Below, piece after piece: positions 1 to 8,372 of a stretch of 64,000 nt of DNA. The notes under the pieces were generated by a model. The model had not been told where the DNA came from and did not search any database. It was given only the letters and a program-made list of their open reading frames with translations. The stretch is taken from assembly GCF_028767025.1 (NCBI RefSeq), contig NZ_JAJQXX010000003.1, positions 1 through 64,000 of the forward strand, written 5' to 3'. The DNA comes from Blautia sp. XA-2221 (GTDB taxonomy: Bacteria > Bacillota > Clostridia > Lachnospirales > Lachnospiraceae). The stretch's first letter is position 1; each line of letters starts with the position of its first letter. A program made the translations under genes and the position numbers.

Positions 1-77
1 CGAGGTAGATAGGGCAGAGGTGGAAGTGCGGTAACGTATGGAGCTGACTGCTACTAATAGGTCGAGGGCTTGACCAA
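1..77 (+). rRNA. 23S ribosomal RNA, 3' end only
   Basis: The first bases match the conserved 3' end of bacterial 23S rRNA: the GTGGAGCTGACTG-like helix, ACTAATAGGTCGAGGGCTTGACC and the end of the molecule near base 77. The rest of the gene lies upstream of the window. The mature 3' end is estimated from the usual GCTTGACC terminus. No 5S sequence follows before the tRNA-Asn gene. Confidence 0.93.
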
Positions 78-281
78 AAAGCGAGAAAGCGGTCAAGACA
101 GGAAAGAAGCAGGACGGAGCAGGCTTGCTTGTGAAGGAGTGGTTCTTAACTGGATTGGACATTTGCAAAGCAAAAGGCACCGAATGACGGAGTCATGAGG
201 TGACCGCGATCGAGCATAAGCAAGGTTAAATAGATTCCAATGTCAACATGTATGTAGTTTTGAAAGTGCAATACTTTCTAT
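78..281 (+). other. 23S to tRNA-Asn spacer, no 5S rRNA
   Basis: About 200 bases of transcribed spacer. I looked for the conserved 5S core (CCCGTTCCCATTCCGAACACGG-like) and found nothing resembling it. A short inverted repeat, CTTGACC near base 70 and GGTCAAG near base 91, could form a stem at the 23S 3' end. No open reading frame or promoter stands out. Confidence 0.6.
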
Positions 282-354
282 TCCTCCTTAGCTCAGTCGG
301 TAGAGCATGCGGCTGTTAACCGCAGTGTCGTTGGTTCGAGTCCAACAGGGGGAG
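282..354 (+). tRNA. tRNA-Asn (anticodon GTT)
   Basis: A 73-base cloverleaf. The acceptor arm TCCTCCT pairs with AGGGGGA (one U-G pair), the discriminator is G, the D loop is AGCTCAGTCGGTAGAGC and the T loop carries GGTTCGAGTCC. The anticodon loop CTGTTAA gives GTT. CCA is not encoded. It is probably co-transcribed with the rRNA operon and ended by the hairpin just downstream. Confidence 0.97.
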
Positions 355-359
355 GTTCA

Positions 360-393
360 AAACTCCGTAAATAGTAACGTTTACGGAGTTTTT
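360..393 (+). terminator. Intrinsic terminator of the rRNA/tRNA-Asn operon
   Basis: A perfect 12-bp stem, AAACTCCGTAAA with TTTACGGAGTTT, an 8-base loop, and a run of five T directly after it. Confidence 0.9.
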
Positions 394-705
394 GTCATAC
401 AAATTTATTCATTAAAGAAGCGATGTTCTTTTGCTGCAGGAGAAGTTCTGGAAATGAAATATTCATGTTGTGAGTATGGGTATTTGCAGGGAACTTCTGA
501 AATATCATCGTATCGTGCAGAATAAGTGAAAAATAGAATAAAATTTTTATTGATCTGTATTTGCAAGATTCACATCCAGAAATTTAAGATTTTTCTATAT
601 CCTTACATTATGGATTCTATTGTGAGAAATTCTGTATTTACCCATTTATAATTTATATTTAGATATAAACAGAACCGGAAATGGAACATCCGGTGAAAAT
701 GTAGC

Positions 706-733
706 CAGTACCAGACAACGGTACTGATTTTTT
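706..733 (+). terminator. Terminator-like hairpin, possible end of a small RNA
   Basis: CAGTACC and GGTACTG form a perfect 7-bp stem around a 7-base loop, followed by A and six T. No gene on the plus strand ends just before it, so it may end a short untranslated RNA that also holds the ACCGGA/TCCGGT hairpin. A -10-like TATAAT lies at 647-652 without a good -35. Confidence 0.55.
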
Positions 734-886
734 GTATTTAAAATGCTTCCTGTATATCAATGTAATCACGTCATTTAAACCAGGATGATTAAATTTTTCA
801 ATGCATTTACGGGATAAGGAGCGAACCCATGTTATTGTGGCAAAAAGGCGGTGTCTTTACTGTTGTCAGAGGATTATGCCATATAT

Positions 887-902
887 TTACAAAATAGTTA
901 CA
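887..902 (+). promoter_or_regulatory. Direct repeat TTACA-N6-TTACA before the response regulator
   Basis: Two TTACA copies with an 11-bp period, the spacing on which OmpR/PhoB-type dimers bind. The same repeat with the same period recurs at 3027-3042, ahead of the lipoprotein gene. A TAGAAT -10-like hexamer follows at 912-917. Binding by the regulator encoded next to it is inference. Confidence 0.4.
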
Positions 903-960
903 CCACAATGATAGAATGAGTGCAATAATAAGGATAGAAGATATCAGGGGAGGAAGAGAT

Positions 961-1626
961 ATGAGTGCGCATATTCTGGTAATAGAAGATGAAGAGGCAA
1001 TTAATGATCTGATCTGTATGAATCTGGAGGTAACAGGATATCAGGTAACTGCTTTTTTTGATGGAAACGAGGTTAGTAAAAGTCTTTCAGAAAAAGACGA
1101 TTATGATTGTGCCCTTTTGGATGTGATGCTTCCGGGAAAGGATGGATTTGCTCTGCTTCCGGAACTGAAAGCCCATGGGATTCCGGTAATCTTTCTCACT
1201 GCCAGAGGCGAGGTACAGAATAAGGTACGGGGGCTGAAAGAAGGAGCTGAGGATTATCTTGTGAAGCCTTTTGAAATGCTGGAACTACTGGTGAGGATAG
1301 AAAAAGTTCTGGAGAGAAACGGAAGAATAAACAGTCGGATTCAGATTTATGATGTGGTAATTGACACAGAAAAACGGACCGTAACAAAGGACGGCCAGGA
1401 GATTTACCTGAAGCCTATGGAATATGAATGTCTTTTGTTGTTTGTGAGGCACAAAAACAAAGCTCTTACAAGAAAGCAGATTCTTGGGACACTGTGGGGA
1501 ATGGAGTTTGAGGGAGAAACCCGTACCGTAGATGCCCATGTAGGACGTATCCGAAAAAAACTGGGATGGGGAAATGTAATAAGAACAATACCCACGATAG
1601 GATATAGACTGGAGGTGGACGAGTGA
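961..1626 (+). CDS. OmpR/PhoB-family response regulator
   Basis: A 221-residue DNA-binding response regulator. The receiver domain (about 1-115) has the acidic pair near residues 10-11, phospho-acceptor Asp54 in LLDVMLPGKDG, and the conserved Lys in LVKPFE. A winged-helix output domain (about 125-220) ends in the typical GYRLE. I chose the ATG at 961 because GGGGAGG lies 8 bases upstream; an in-frame ATG at 916 has no such site. The stop overlaps the sensor kinase start by 4 bases, so the two are translationally coupled. It probably controls the exporter cluster downstream. The family is certain; the target genes are inferred from position. Confidence 0.95.
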   Translation: MSAHILVIEDEEAINDLICMNLEVTGYQVTAFFDGNEVSKSLSEKDDYDCALLDVMLPGKDGFALLPELKAHGIPVIFLTARGEVQNKVRGLKEGAEDYLVKPFEMLELLVRIEKVLERNGRINSRIQIYDVVIDTEKRTVTKDGQEIYLKPMEYECLLLFVRHKNKALTRKQILGTLWGMEFEGETRTVDAHVGRIRKKLGWGNVIRTIPTIGYRLEVDE

Positions 1627-3074
1627 AGCTTTTTCGCAAAATTTTTCTTCAGGCGCTGTTGGCGGTAATGATCATTTCTCAGGCCACACTTATATATTTC
1701 CTGTATGAATCTCAGCAGCAGACTGTAAATGACTGGCGGGAAAATGAAGAAATCGTGTATAGGAACAAATTGAGGGAAATGAACACGAAACTGGATAGTA
1801 CAGGAGTGATTTCTCATATGGGGGATACGAAGACAGACGTAATACGTTTGGAATTGATCAGTGTTTTCCGGGAGGTTTTTGGAAGTAGCGGGGCTTTGTT
1901 TTATAAGGGGGAATGTTTGTATAATGTCAGTTCTTATGAGTTTAATTATAAAGAAATGTGGGAAAATTTGCACGAGAAAACAGAGGGAGATATTTTTCCT
2001 GTACAGAAAGTAGAGGATAAGAGGCTCCTGGTCTTTATGAGTTCGGAACTGTACATAGGAAATCCTTATACAATTGTTTATTATAATGATATCACGGAAA
2101 TTTATGATCGTACGGCAAGACTTTTTGTAAAGGGACTGATGATGACTCTTGTTCTTTTACTTCTGGCAGGAGGGATTCTGTACAGAAGTCTTGCCTATAC
2201 GATACGTCCTCTCCTTTTGCTGAAAGATGCAGCTGCAGCTATTTCAGAGGGAAATTATCAGGTGCGTATTGATGACAGCAGAAAAGATGAGATCGGACAG
2301 CTTGCAAAAAGCTTTAATCATATGGCAACGACAGTTCAGGAAAATATAGAGGCTCTTACAAATACAAATGAAACTCAGAGAAGGATGCTGGGAAGTCTTG
2401 CTCATGAACTGAAAACCCCGATGACTGCGATCATGGGATATGCAGATACTCTTCTGACCGTTCGTTTAAGCGACAGAAGAAGGGAGCAGGCTCTGACTTA
2501 TATAGGACGTGAATGCAGGAGACTGTCCAGATTGTCTGTAAAAATGCTGGAGCTGACAGAGCTTTATGAAGAAAAAGAACAGGTAGTGGATTTTGAAAAA
2601 TGCCAGGTAAGAGATCTTTTGGAAAATGTAAGACAGCTGATGAAATTTAAGCTCAGTGAAAAAAACATCTGCCTGGAAACAGAGTGTATTCCAGAGGACT
2701 TATCCTGGGAAATGGATCAGGATATGATGGTCAGCTTTTTGGTGAATCTTGTGGATAACGCGTACAAAGCCTCTGAGAATGGTGGAAAAATTTTTATGAA
2801 AGCAGACGAACAGGGAATTACTGTAAAAGATCAGGGTCAGGGGATTCCGGAAGAGGAACTGAATCGTGTTACAGAGGCATTTTATATGGTGGATAAATCA
2901 CGATCACGAAGCTTTGGAGGGGCAGGACTGGGACTGGCTCTCTGTAAGGAAATTGCCGAGCTTCACGGAGCGCGGCTTATAATCAAAAGCAGAGAGGGGA
3001 CAGGTACTTCTGTTATTTTTCAGCGGTTACAGAACAGTTACAATCTGGGGGATATCCGACAGAATACTCTGTGA
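1623..3074 (+). CDS. Membrane sensor histidine kinase with HAMP domain
   Basis: A 483-residue kinase starting at GTG. TM1 spans about 10-28, an extracellular sensing region about 29-170, TM2 about 171-190, and a HAMP linker follows. The phospho-acceptor is His261 in GSLAHELKTP, and the catalytic domain has an N box (NLVDNAYKA), DQGQGIP and GGAGLGLAL. The roughly 140-residue external domain suggests it senses an extracellular molecule or envelope state; I do not recognise its fold. It phosphorylates the partner regulator. Its last 50 bases hold a TTACA-N6-TTACA repeat that may control the genes downstream. Confidence 0.95.
   Translation: MKLFRKIFLQALLAVMIISQATLIYFLYESQQQTVNDWRENEEIVYRNKLREMNTKLDSTGVISHMGDTKTDVIRLELISVFREVFGSSGALFYKGECLYNVSSYEFNYKEMWENLHEKTEGDIFPVQKVEDKRLLVFMSSELYIGNPYTIVYYNDITEIYDRTARLFVKGLMMTLVLLLLAGGILYRSLAYTIRPLLLLKDAAAAISEGNYQVRIDDSRKDEIGQLAKSFNHMATTVQENIEALTNTNETQRRMLGSLAHELKTPMTAIMGYADTLLTVRLSDRRREQALTYIGRECRRLSRLSVKMLELTELYEEKEQVVDFEKCQVRDLLENVRQLMKFKLSEKNICLETECIPEDLSWEMDQDMMVSFLVNLVDNAYKASENGGKIFMKADEQGITVKDQGQGIPEEELNRVTEAFYMVDKSRSRSFGGAGLGLALCKEIAELHGARLIIKSREGTGTSVIFQRLQNSYNLGDIRQNTL
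3027..3042 (+). promoter_or_regulatory. Second TTACA-N6-TTACA repeat, ahead of the lipoprotein/ABC genes
   Basis: Two TTACA copies 11 bp apart inside the 3' end of the kinase gene, 114 bases upstream of the lipoprotein start. It matches the repeat in front of the response regulator in sequence and period. A second promoter for the transporter genes, controlled by the same regulator, is plausible; no clear -10 was identified. Confidence 0.35.
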
Positions 3075-3155
3075 TATTCTGATATCAGCAAAACAATAAA
3101 ATCAGTGATGACTGTAGCAGGAACTGCATAGTCAGACATTAAGAGAGGAGATCGT

Positions 3156-4730
3156 ATGAAAAGAAAAACGCTGGCATTGATCCTGGGGATGATGATAAGC
3201 ACTGTATTACTGACCGGATGTGCAGAAACTCCGGAAGATTCTCTTGTGAAAATGAAGGGAAAAGAGGCAAGTGAAAAAAATTATGAAGAGGCAGAAATAC
3301 CTGAAACTCAGGCAAATGCCGAAGAAACAGTGAAGGCAGATAAAGCTACCATTCGAGATATGGTAGGCGCTCCGGAAACCTATCAGAGTACGGTAACAGA
3401 TGAGACCGGAAAGCTGAAGATTGACACAAACGCAGTGGTAGAAATTCCTGAGGCGGAAAAGGCTTCTGCCATTGCAGTCAGTCAGCATCCTTTTGACCAG
3501 GCGGAAATAGATCTTATTACAAATGCTTTTTTTAAGGATGCCAAGATTTATACCAGTTCCAGTTATTTTAGCAGAACAAAACAACAGGTTCTGAAAGAGC
3601 TCACCACCTGGAAGGGATATCTTGCAGAAGGAAATATGGACCCTAACGGATGGGGAAAAGATGAAAACGGAAATTATAATCTGGATATTTATGAGGTAAT
3701 TGAAAATCTGGAGCAGGAATATGAAACTGCTCCGGAGGAGAGAGTATTGGAGGAGGTGAAGCCTCAGTTCGGACTTGAAACATCGGATGGGATGGGTGGA
3801 ACCTATGTAATGGATGACAATTTTATTGGAGTGGCAGTGACAGAAGACGGAACTCCATTTCGCTATATTCTGAAGTCTTCCGGAAGCACGCCCATGTCTG
3901 TAAAAATTGAAAATAATAAAAAATATGAACAAAGTGAGCAGGCAGATGCATTATTTTTCTGGAACAGTTATGATGATTTTTCAGCAAACAATGATATTCA
4001 TCTGGCAGAATCACTTCCGACAGAAGAGGAACTGAAGACTGACATCGGCATATCCTTTGAGGAGGCAAAGGCTCTTGCGGATGAGAAGGTGGCGGCTCTT
4101 CAGATCCCGGATATGGAGCTTGCAGACTGGGAATACGGACTTTGTACATATCAGGTAAACAGTCCGGAAAATAATGATATTCATATTCATGACACCGGTT
4201 ATATGCTGTATTACACAAGGAAGCTGGACGGTATTCCCGTTACATACACAAATTCCTACGGCGGAGCTTTAGAGGACATGGATAGTGAAATGGAAACCTG
4301 GGATTATGAAAGACTGAATTTTTATGTGACGGAAGATGGGATCGACCAGGTGGAATTTATAAATCAGTATGATATTGGGGAGGTAAAAACAGAGCGTGTA
4401 AATCTAAAATCTTTTGATGAGATCATGGATATTTATGAAAAAATGATGCTGATACAAAATGCAGATACATTAAATTATGAAGATGGCAGAAACTATCATA
4501 TTGACAGGATCACTTTTGGATACAGTCGAATTTATGAGCCTTCCACAGACAGCAGATCCGGGGTTCTGGTTCCGGTATGGGATTTCTTTGGAAATTTTGA
4601 GGGGATGTATACAGAAGAACAGAAGTCACAGGGAGCGCCGGAAACCTTTGGCAATTATGATAAAAAATGCAGCCATCTTACCATCAATGCCATAGACGGC
4701 AGCGTGATTGACAGAGAACTTGGATATTAA
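3156..4730 (+). CDS. Large surface lipoprotein, DUF6034-like
   Basis: A 524-residue lipoprotein. The signal peptide ends in LLTGC, with the lipidated Cys at residue 22, followed by an acidic, disordered stretch (about 23-65). The remainder is soluble and rich in Asp, Glu and Tyr. It resembles the DUF6034 lipoproteins of gut Clostridia, recognised from memory and not searched. Start ATG at 3156 follows AGAGAGGAGAT. It sits between the two-component system and the ABC genes with an 81-base gap before and 29 bases after, so it probably belongs to the same exporter or sensing system. No function is established. Confidence 0.8.
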   Translation: MKRKTLALILGMMISTVLLTGCAETPEDSLVKMKGKEASEKNYEEAEIPETQANAEETVKADKATIRDMVGAPETYQSTVTDETGKLKIDTNAVVEIPEAEKASAIAVSQHPFDQAEIDLITNAFFKDAKIYTSSSYFSRTKQQVLKELTTWKGYLAEGNMDPNGWGKDENGNYNLDIYEVIENLEQEYETAPEERVLEEVKPQFGLETSDGMGGTYVMDDNFIGVAVTEDGTPFRYILKSSGSTPMSVKIENNKKYEQSEQADALFFWNSYDDFSANNDIHLAESLPTEEELKTDIGISFEEAKALADEKVAALQIPDMELADWEYGLCTYQVNSPENNDIHIHDTGYMLYYTRKLDGIPVTYTNSYGGALEDMDSEMETWDYERLNFYVTEDGIDQVEFINQYDIGEVKTERVNLKSFDEIMDIYEKMMLIQNADTLNYEDGRNYHIDRITFGYSRIYEPSTDSRSGVLVPVWDFFGNFEGMYTEEQKSQGAPETFGNYDKKCSHLTINAIDGSVIDRELGY

Positions 4731-4759
4731 AGAACTGCAGAAGGAGAACAGAGCAGAGA

Positions 4760-5647
4760 ATGAGCCAGATCAGAGCGGTTATCCGGTACAATTTTATGGG
4801 ATTTTACAAAAAGCCCAAAGTGATACTGACATTTTTGCTGGGTTTTATTCTCTGTTTTCTGCTAAGTAGCCGGATCATGCCTGTGATACAGGCATATAAG
4901 TCTCCGGTTCAGATGCTGGAACCGTTTCTGTGGACCTTTGGAGATACAACGGCAATTCTTTTAAGTTCTGTACTTCTTTTGCTTTTGTTTTCAGACCTGC
5001 CGGTATTAAGTGCTATTACGCCGTATTATCTGTGCCGTACCACAAAAAAACGCTGGCTTTTCGGACAGCTTTTTTATGTGTCGGCTGTGTCAGGAATTTA
5101 TACGGTTTTTATGCTGGGAGCAACCATGATCCTATGTGCAAAAGTGGGCTATCCGGGAAATATCTGGAGCGATACAGCGGCTATGCTTGCCTATTCCAAG
5201 CTGGGTGAGGACTTAAATGTTCCCTCTACGGTAAAGGTAATGGAAAGTGTTACGCCTTACGGATGTACAGCACAGGTGATTCTCCTGTTGTTTCTTTATA
5301 TTCTCTGCCTGAGTTTTATTGTACTGGCAGGTAATCTTTTTCCTGGGAAAAACCGTGGACTGGCAGCAGGACTTCTGTTCTGCCTTTACGGATTTCTTCT
5401 GGAGCCTAAAGTACTTCGGGTTCTGCTGGGCTTTGAAGAATATGAGATGTTCCGGGTAAATGTGCTGATCGGATGGATCAGCCCTTTAAGCCATGCCTCT
5501 TATGGCAGGCACAATTTTGGATATGACCGTCTCCCGACAGTATGGCAGTCCTGCCTGATGTTTCTGATTCTGCTGGGATTTCTGGTCTGGTTTTGCGGAA
5601 GAAGGCTGAAATATTATCACTTTGTTTTTTTAGGAGAAAAGGATTGA
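4760..5647 (+). CDS. ABC-2 type exporter permease, subunit 1
   Basis: A 295-residue polytopic membrane protein with about six hydrophobic segments (near 20-40, 60-80, 100-125, 170-190, 200-220 and 265-285). There is no signal peptide and no ATPase motif. It lies directly before a second permease (1-base gap) and an ABC ATPase, the arrangement of two-permease ABC-2 exporters such as LanEG-type immunity and antibiotic-efflux systems. The substrate is unknown. Sequence similarity within this class is weak, so the call rests on topology and gene order. Confidence 0.8.
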   Translation: MSQIRAVIRYNFMGFYKKPKVILTFLLGFILCFLLSSRIMPVIQAYKSPVQMLEPFLWTFGDTTAILLSSVLLLLLFSDLPVLSAITPYYLCRTTKKRWLFGQLFYVSAVSGIYTVFMLGATMILCAKVGYPGNIWSDTAAMLAYSKLGEDLNVPSTVKVMESVTPYGCTAQVILLLFLYILCLSFIVLAGNLFPGKNRGLAAGLLFCLYGFLLEPKVLRVLLGFEEYEMFRVNVLIGWISPLSHASYGRHNFGYDRLPTVWQSCLMFLILLGFLVWFCGRRLKYYHFVFLGEKD

Positions 5648-5648
5648 G

Positions 5649-6377
5649 ATGGGCAGTGAGATCAGAAGAATGTTCCTGGGAAAAGGATTCTGGATGGGAC
5701 TGGCAGTGGCGATGGCAGGAATTATTTTTGGCGCATCCTATCCCAAAATAGAAGGACTTCTGGACACAGGAAAATTTGTGAGTATGGAAACAGAGGCGCT
5801 GAAATCTCAGGCAATGATTTTTCTGCTTCCTCTGGCATCAGTTCTTCCCTGGAGCGATTCTTTTCTTTTGGAACGTCAGGGCGGATTCCTGAAATCTGCG
5901 CTTCCGAGAACAGGAAGGCGGGTTTATGTGGAGAGCAAAGTGTTTACAGTGGCTCTGGGAGGATTTCTGGCAGTATTTCTGGCAGGGCTTCTGATGTTTT
6001 TTATCTATTTTTCAGTGTTTTTTCCTTTGGAGGAACAGGGAAAATTCCCATGGAATTCTGTGAGAGAGCTTACCTCGATTCTTTTTCGCTGTGGGATACT
6101 GGGAGGTATTATCAGCACTTTTGGAGGAATCTGTGGAACTTTGACAGGCTCCGTGTATCTGGCCTTTGGACTGCCCTTTGTGTCCTATTATTTCTGCGTG
6201 ATATTAAGGGACAGATACTTTGAAAATGCATTGTGGCTGTATCCGCCTCAGTGGATTGAAGGTTCTGCGAAATGGGGAGAAAACAGTATGGGATTATGGC
6301 TGTTTCTTTTTATTTTTCTTGGGGTTGCAATGGTACTTCATGGAGGGCTTCTGTATGACAGAGTTAGTGAAATCTGA
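5649..6377 (+). CDS. ABC-2 type exporter permease, subunit 2
   Basis: A 242-residue membrane protein with about six hydrophobic segments and a short cytoplasmic N-terminus, the size of LanE/LanG-type permeases. Segments lie near 14-34, 55-70, 95-125, 150-185 and 210-232. AGGAGAAAAGGA lies just upstream of the ATG. Its end overlaps the ATPase start by 23 bases, indicating coupled translation. With subunit 1 it probably forms a heterodimeric channel. The substrate is unknown; a peptide antibiotic is one possibility, inferred only from the resemblance in layout. Confidence 0.8.
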   Translation: MGSEIRRMFLGKGFWMGLAVAMAGIIFGASYPKIEGLLDTGKFVSMETEALKSQAMIFLLPLASVLPWSDSFLLERQGGFLKSALPRTGRRVYVESKVFTVALGGFLAVFLAGLLMFFIYFSVFFPLEEQGKFPWNSVRELTSILFRCGILGGIISTFGGICGTLTGSVYLAFGLPFVSYYFCVILRDRYFENALWLYPPQWIEGSAKWGENSMGLWLFLFIFLGVAMVLHGGLLYDRVSEI

Positions 6378-7023
6378 GCAGGTGATCCAGGTTGTAAAGG
6401 TGACAAAATATTTTGGAGAAGACTGTGTGCTGAAGGAGGCAGATCTTATTCTGAGAAAAGGAGAGGTCTGCGGTATTGTGGGGAATAATGGCTCAGGAAA
6501 AACAGTTCTGATGAAGTGTATCTGCGGATTTTTGCCAGTAACTTCAGGAGTGATCCGGGTGCAGGGACAGGAGATTGGAAAAGATGCAGATTTTCCGAAA
6601 AGTTTGGGCGTGATCATTGAGAGTCCGGGTTTTCTTACCAATATGACAGGATTTCGGAACCTTGAGATTCTGGCAGATATGAACCACCGGATCACGTCTG
6701 CTCAGATCAGGCTTGTACTGAAAAAGGTGGGTCTGAATCCTGACCTGAAAAAATCTGTGGCAAAATATTCCCTGGGTATGCGGCAGCGTCTGGGAATTGC
6801 TCAGGCAATCATGGAGGATCCGGATCTTCTGATCCTGGATGAGCCGTTTAACGGTCTGGATAAACACGGAGTAGAAGAGATACGAAAAATACTTCTGGAA
6901 CTAAAAAAGGAAGGGAAAAGTATTCTTCTGGCAAGTCACAATGCAGAAGATATCAGGATTCTCTGTGACCGGGTTTTTGAGATGGACGGAGGAATTTTAA
7001 GGGAACGAGGAACGACGGAATGA
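6355..7023 (+). CDS. ABC transporter ATP-binding protein
   Basis: A 222-residue ATPase of the ABC-2/drug-exporter class. Walker A is GNNGSGKT, the signature is YSLGMRQRLGIA, Walker B is LLILDEPFNGLD and the H loop is ASHN. I chose the ATG at 6355, preceded by GGAGGG, because the longer reading frame from 6220 would overlap the permease deeply and lacks a ribosome site. The stop overlaps the next start (ATGA). It powers the two permeases encoded immediately upstream. Confidence 0.95.
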   Translation: MTELVKSEQVIQVVKVTKYFGEDCVLKEADLILRKGEVCGIVGNNGSGKTVLMKCICGFLPVTSGVIRVQGQEIGKDADFPKSLGVIIESPGFLTNMTGFRNLEILADMNHRITSAQIRLVLKKVGLNPDLKKSVAKYSLGMRQRLGIAQAIMEDPDLLILDEPFNGLDKHGVEEIRKILLELKKEGKSILLASHNAEDIRILCDRVFEMDGGILRERGTTE

Positions 7024-8372
7024 AAAGGAATATAAGAAAAACAGTGATATTGCTGTCTGCAGTGATTCTTGGTGAAGCTCTGTGCCTGCAGGGAAACGGA
7101 GATATCGGGACAACACAGACAGGTGGTGTGATCGGTTCCGGCAGCCAGACAGTGTATGGTGCAGAATTATTAGTGGATGAAACAGAGAAAAACGGCTCAG
7201 AACAAGGTGTGGAGCCTGATGAGCCGGAGATCACAATAGTTCCGGTTCCTACTGATGTACCGGAGCCTTCTGTATCACCAGAACCCAGTGTGACTCCGGG
7301 TATTACGCCTGCTCCCACACCGGGAATGTCCATGAATATTGAAAACCTGAATATTTACACAAATGGTTCGGAGGATCTTTTCGGGGATGGTTCTGTACCT
7401 GAGGATCCAGGTGACGCTGCTGTGGGAGGATATTCCGGAGGGGGAGAAATGACTGCGGAACAGAAAGAAGAACTGATCCGTCAGCCCAGGCTCCTTCTGG
7501 AAAGCTTTAATCTTTCAGATAAAGCTCTGAATGCAGGCAGCCAGGCAGATGTGGAACTGGTGTTAAAAAACAGGAGCGGCAGTCAGGGAATTTATAATCT
7601 GAAAGTGTCCTTTGGTACAGAATCGCCATACATACAGTTTGAGAAGAAATCCTTTTATTTTTCCAGTGTAAATCCGGGAGGTGAAATTACTCTTAACAGT
7701 AAGGTAAGCATTACAAAGGATGCTAAGGACGGTCCTGTTCCGGTAACGGTTTCTTTTGAATATGAAGATGTGAAAGGGAAAGCGGCAACAGGTACAGAAA
7801 GTATTGAGATTCGGGTGGCGCAGCCTGTGTCGGCAGTTCTTGACTGTGAAGGAATCCCTGCATCTGTATATTCTACAGATACTATAGATCTGGCAGTCCG
7901 GGTACAGAATCTCAGCAGAACCGGTATTTATAATGTGCGTGTGGTGTTGGAAGGGCAGGGACTGTTCCCGAAAGAGGAAATTTTTGCCGGGAATATGGAT
8001 GCCGGAACCATGACTGAAGGAAATATGCGTATTTATGTAGGAACCCGTACCATGAAAGCGCCAGGTCAGGATGAGGGAACAGATGAAAGTGAAATGTATG
8101 GAAAGGTAAGTGCCAAACTTACGCTGTTTTATGAGGATTTGCAGGGGAATGTTTATCAGGAAGCATCAGAATATCAGACGCAGATCAATAAGCTGGAAAT
8201 ACAGAGTCTGAAAATAGATACGCCCCCAAAGGCAAATTCCTGGTGGTATTCGGTTTTTGTTGTTGCTGGTGCAGGAATGCTTCTGACTATTATGGGACTT
8301 GTCATAAGAAACAGAAAGCAGAGAATACTTCTGGAGGAGGCTCGAAGGGAGGCAGCCGGTGAGAACAGGTAA
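7020..8372 (+). CDS. CARDB-like surface protein with Pro-rich stalk and C-terminal anchor
   Basis: A 450-residue exported protein. A signal peptide covers about 1-25. A Pro/Glu/Thr stalk (about 60-105, EPSVSPEPSVTPG-like) follows, then two immunoglobulin-like CARDB/COG1361 repeats (about 155-265 and 272-395), a TM segment (about 400-425) and a basic cytoplasmic tail. Each repeat has the pattern of an IYNLKVS or IYNVRVV strand. The protein therefore stands outside the membrane on a single anchor. Overlaps on both sides place it in the ABC operon. It may present or capture the exported substrate; that is inference. Confidence 0.8.
   Translation: MKRNIRKTVILLSAVILGEALCLQGNGDIGTTQTGGVIGSGSQTVYGAELLVDETEKNGSEQGVEPDEPEITIVPVPTDVPEPSVSPEPSVTPGITPAPTPGMSMNIENLNIYTNGSEDLFGDGSVPEDPGDAAVGGYSGGGEMTAEQKEELIRQPRLLLESFNLSDKALNAGSQADVELVLKNRSGSQGIYNLKVSFGTESPYIQFEKKSFYFSSVNPGGEITLNSKVSITKDAKDGPVPVTVSFEYEDVKGKAATGTESIEIRVAQPVSAVLDCEGIPASVYSTDTIDLAVRVQNLSRTGIYNVRVVLEGQGLFPKEEIFAGNMDAGTMTEGNMRIYVGTRTMKAPGQDEGTDESEMYGKVSAKLTLFYEDLQGNVYQEASEYQTQINKLEIQSLKIDTPPKANSWWYSVFVVAGAGMLLTIMGLVIRNRKQRILLEEARREAAGENR

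Larger units (their letters stand above)
394..960. other. Intergenic stretch with one possible small RNA
   Basis: About 570 bases without a convincing gene. It contains a small hairpin (ACCGGA/TCCGGT, 674-694) followed 11 bases later by a terminator-like hairpin (706-733), and a TTACA direct repeat in front of the response regulator gene. Base composition is AT-rich. No ORF here has a ribosome binding site. Confidence 0.5.

Noticed and set aside
307-525. 72-codon reading frame starting inside tRNA-Asn
   Set aside because: It runs through the tRNA and its terminator and has no ribosome binding site.
3207-3932. 241-codon antisense frame opposite the lipoprotein gene
   Set aside because: Composition is Phe/Cys/Ser-rich as expected for a reverse complement of a charged protein; no start signals.
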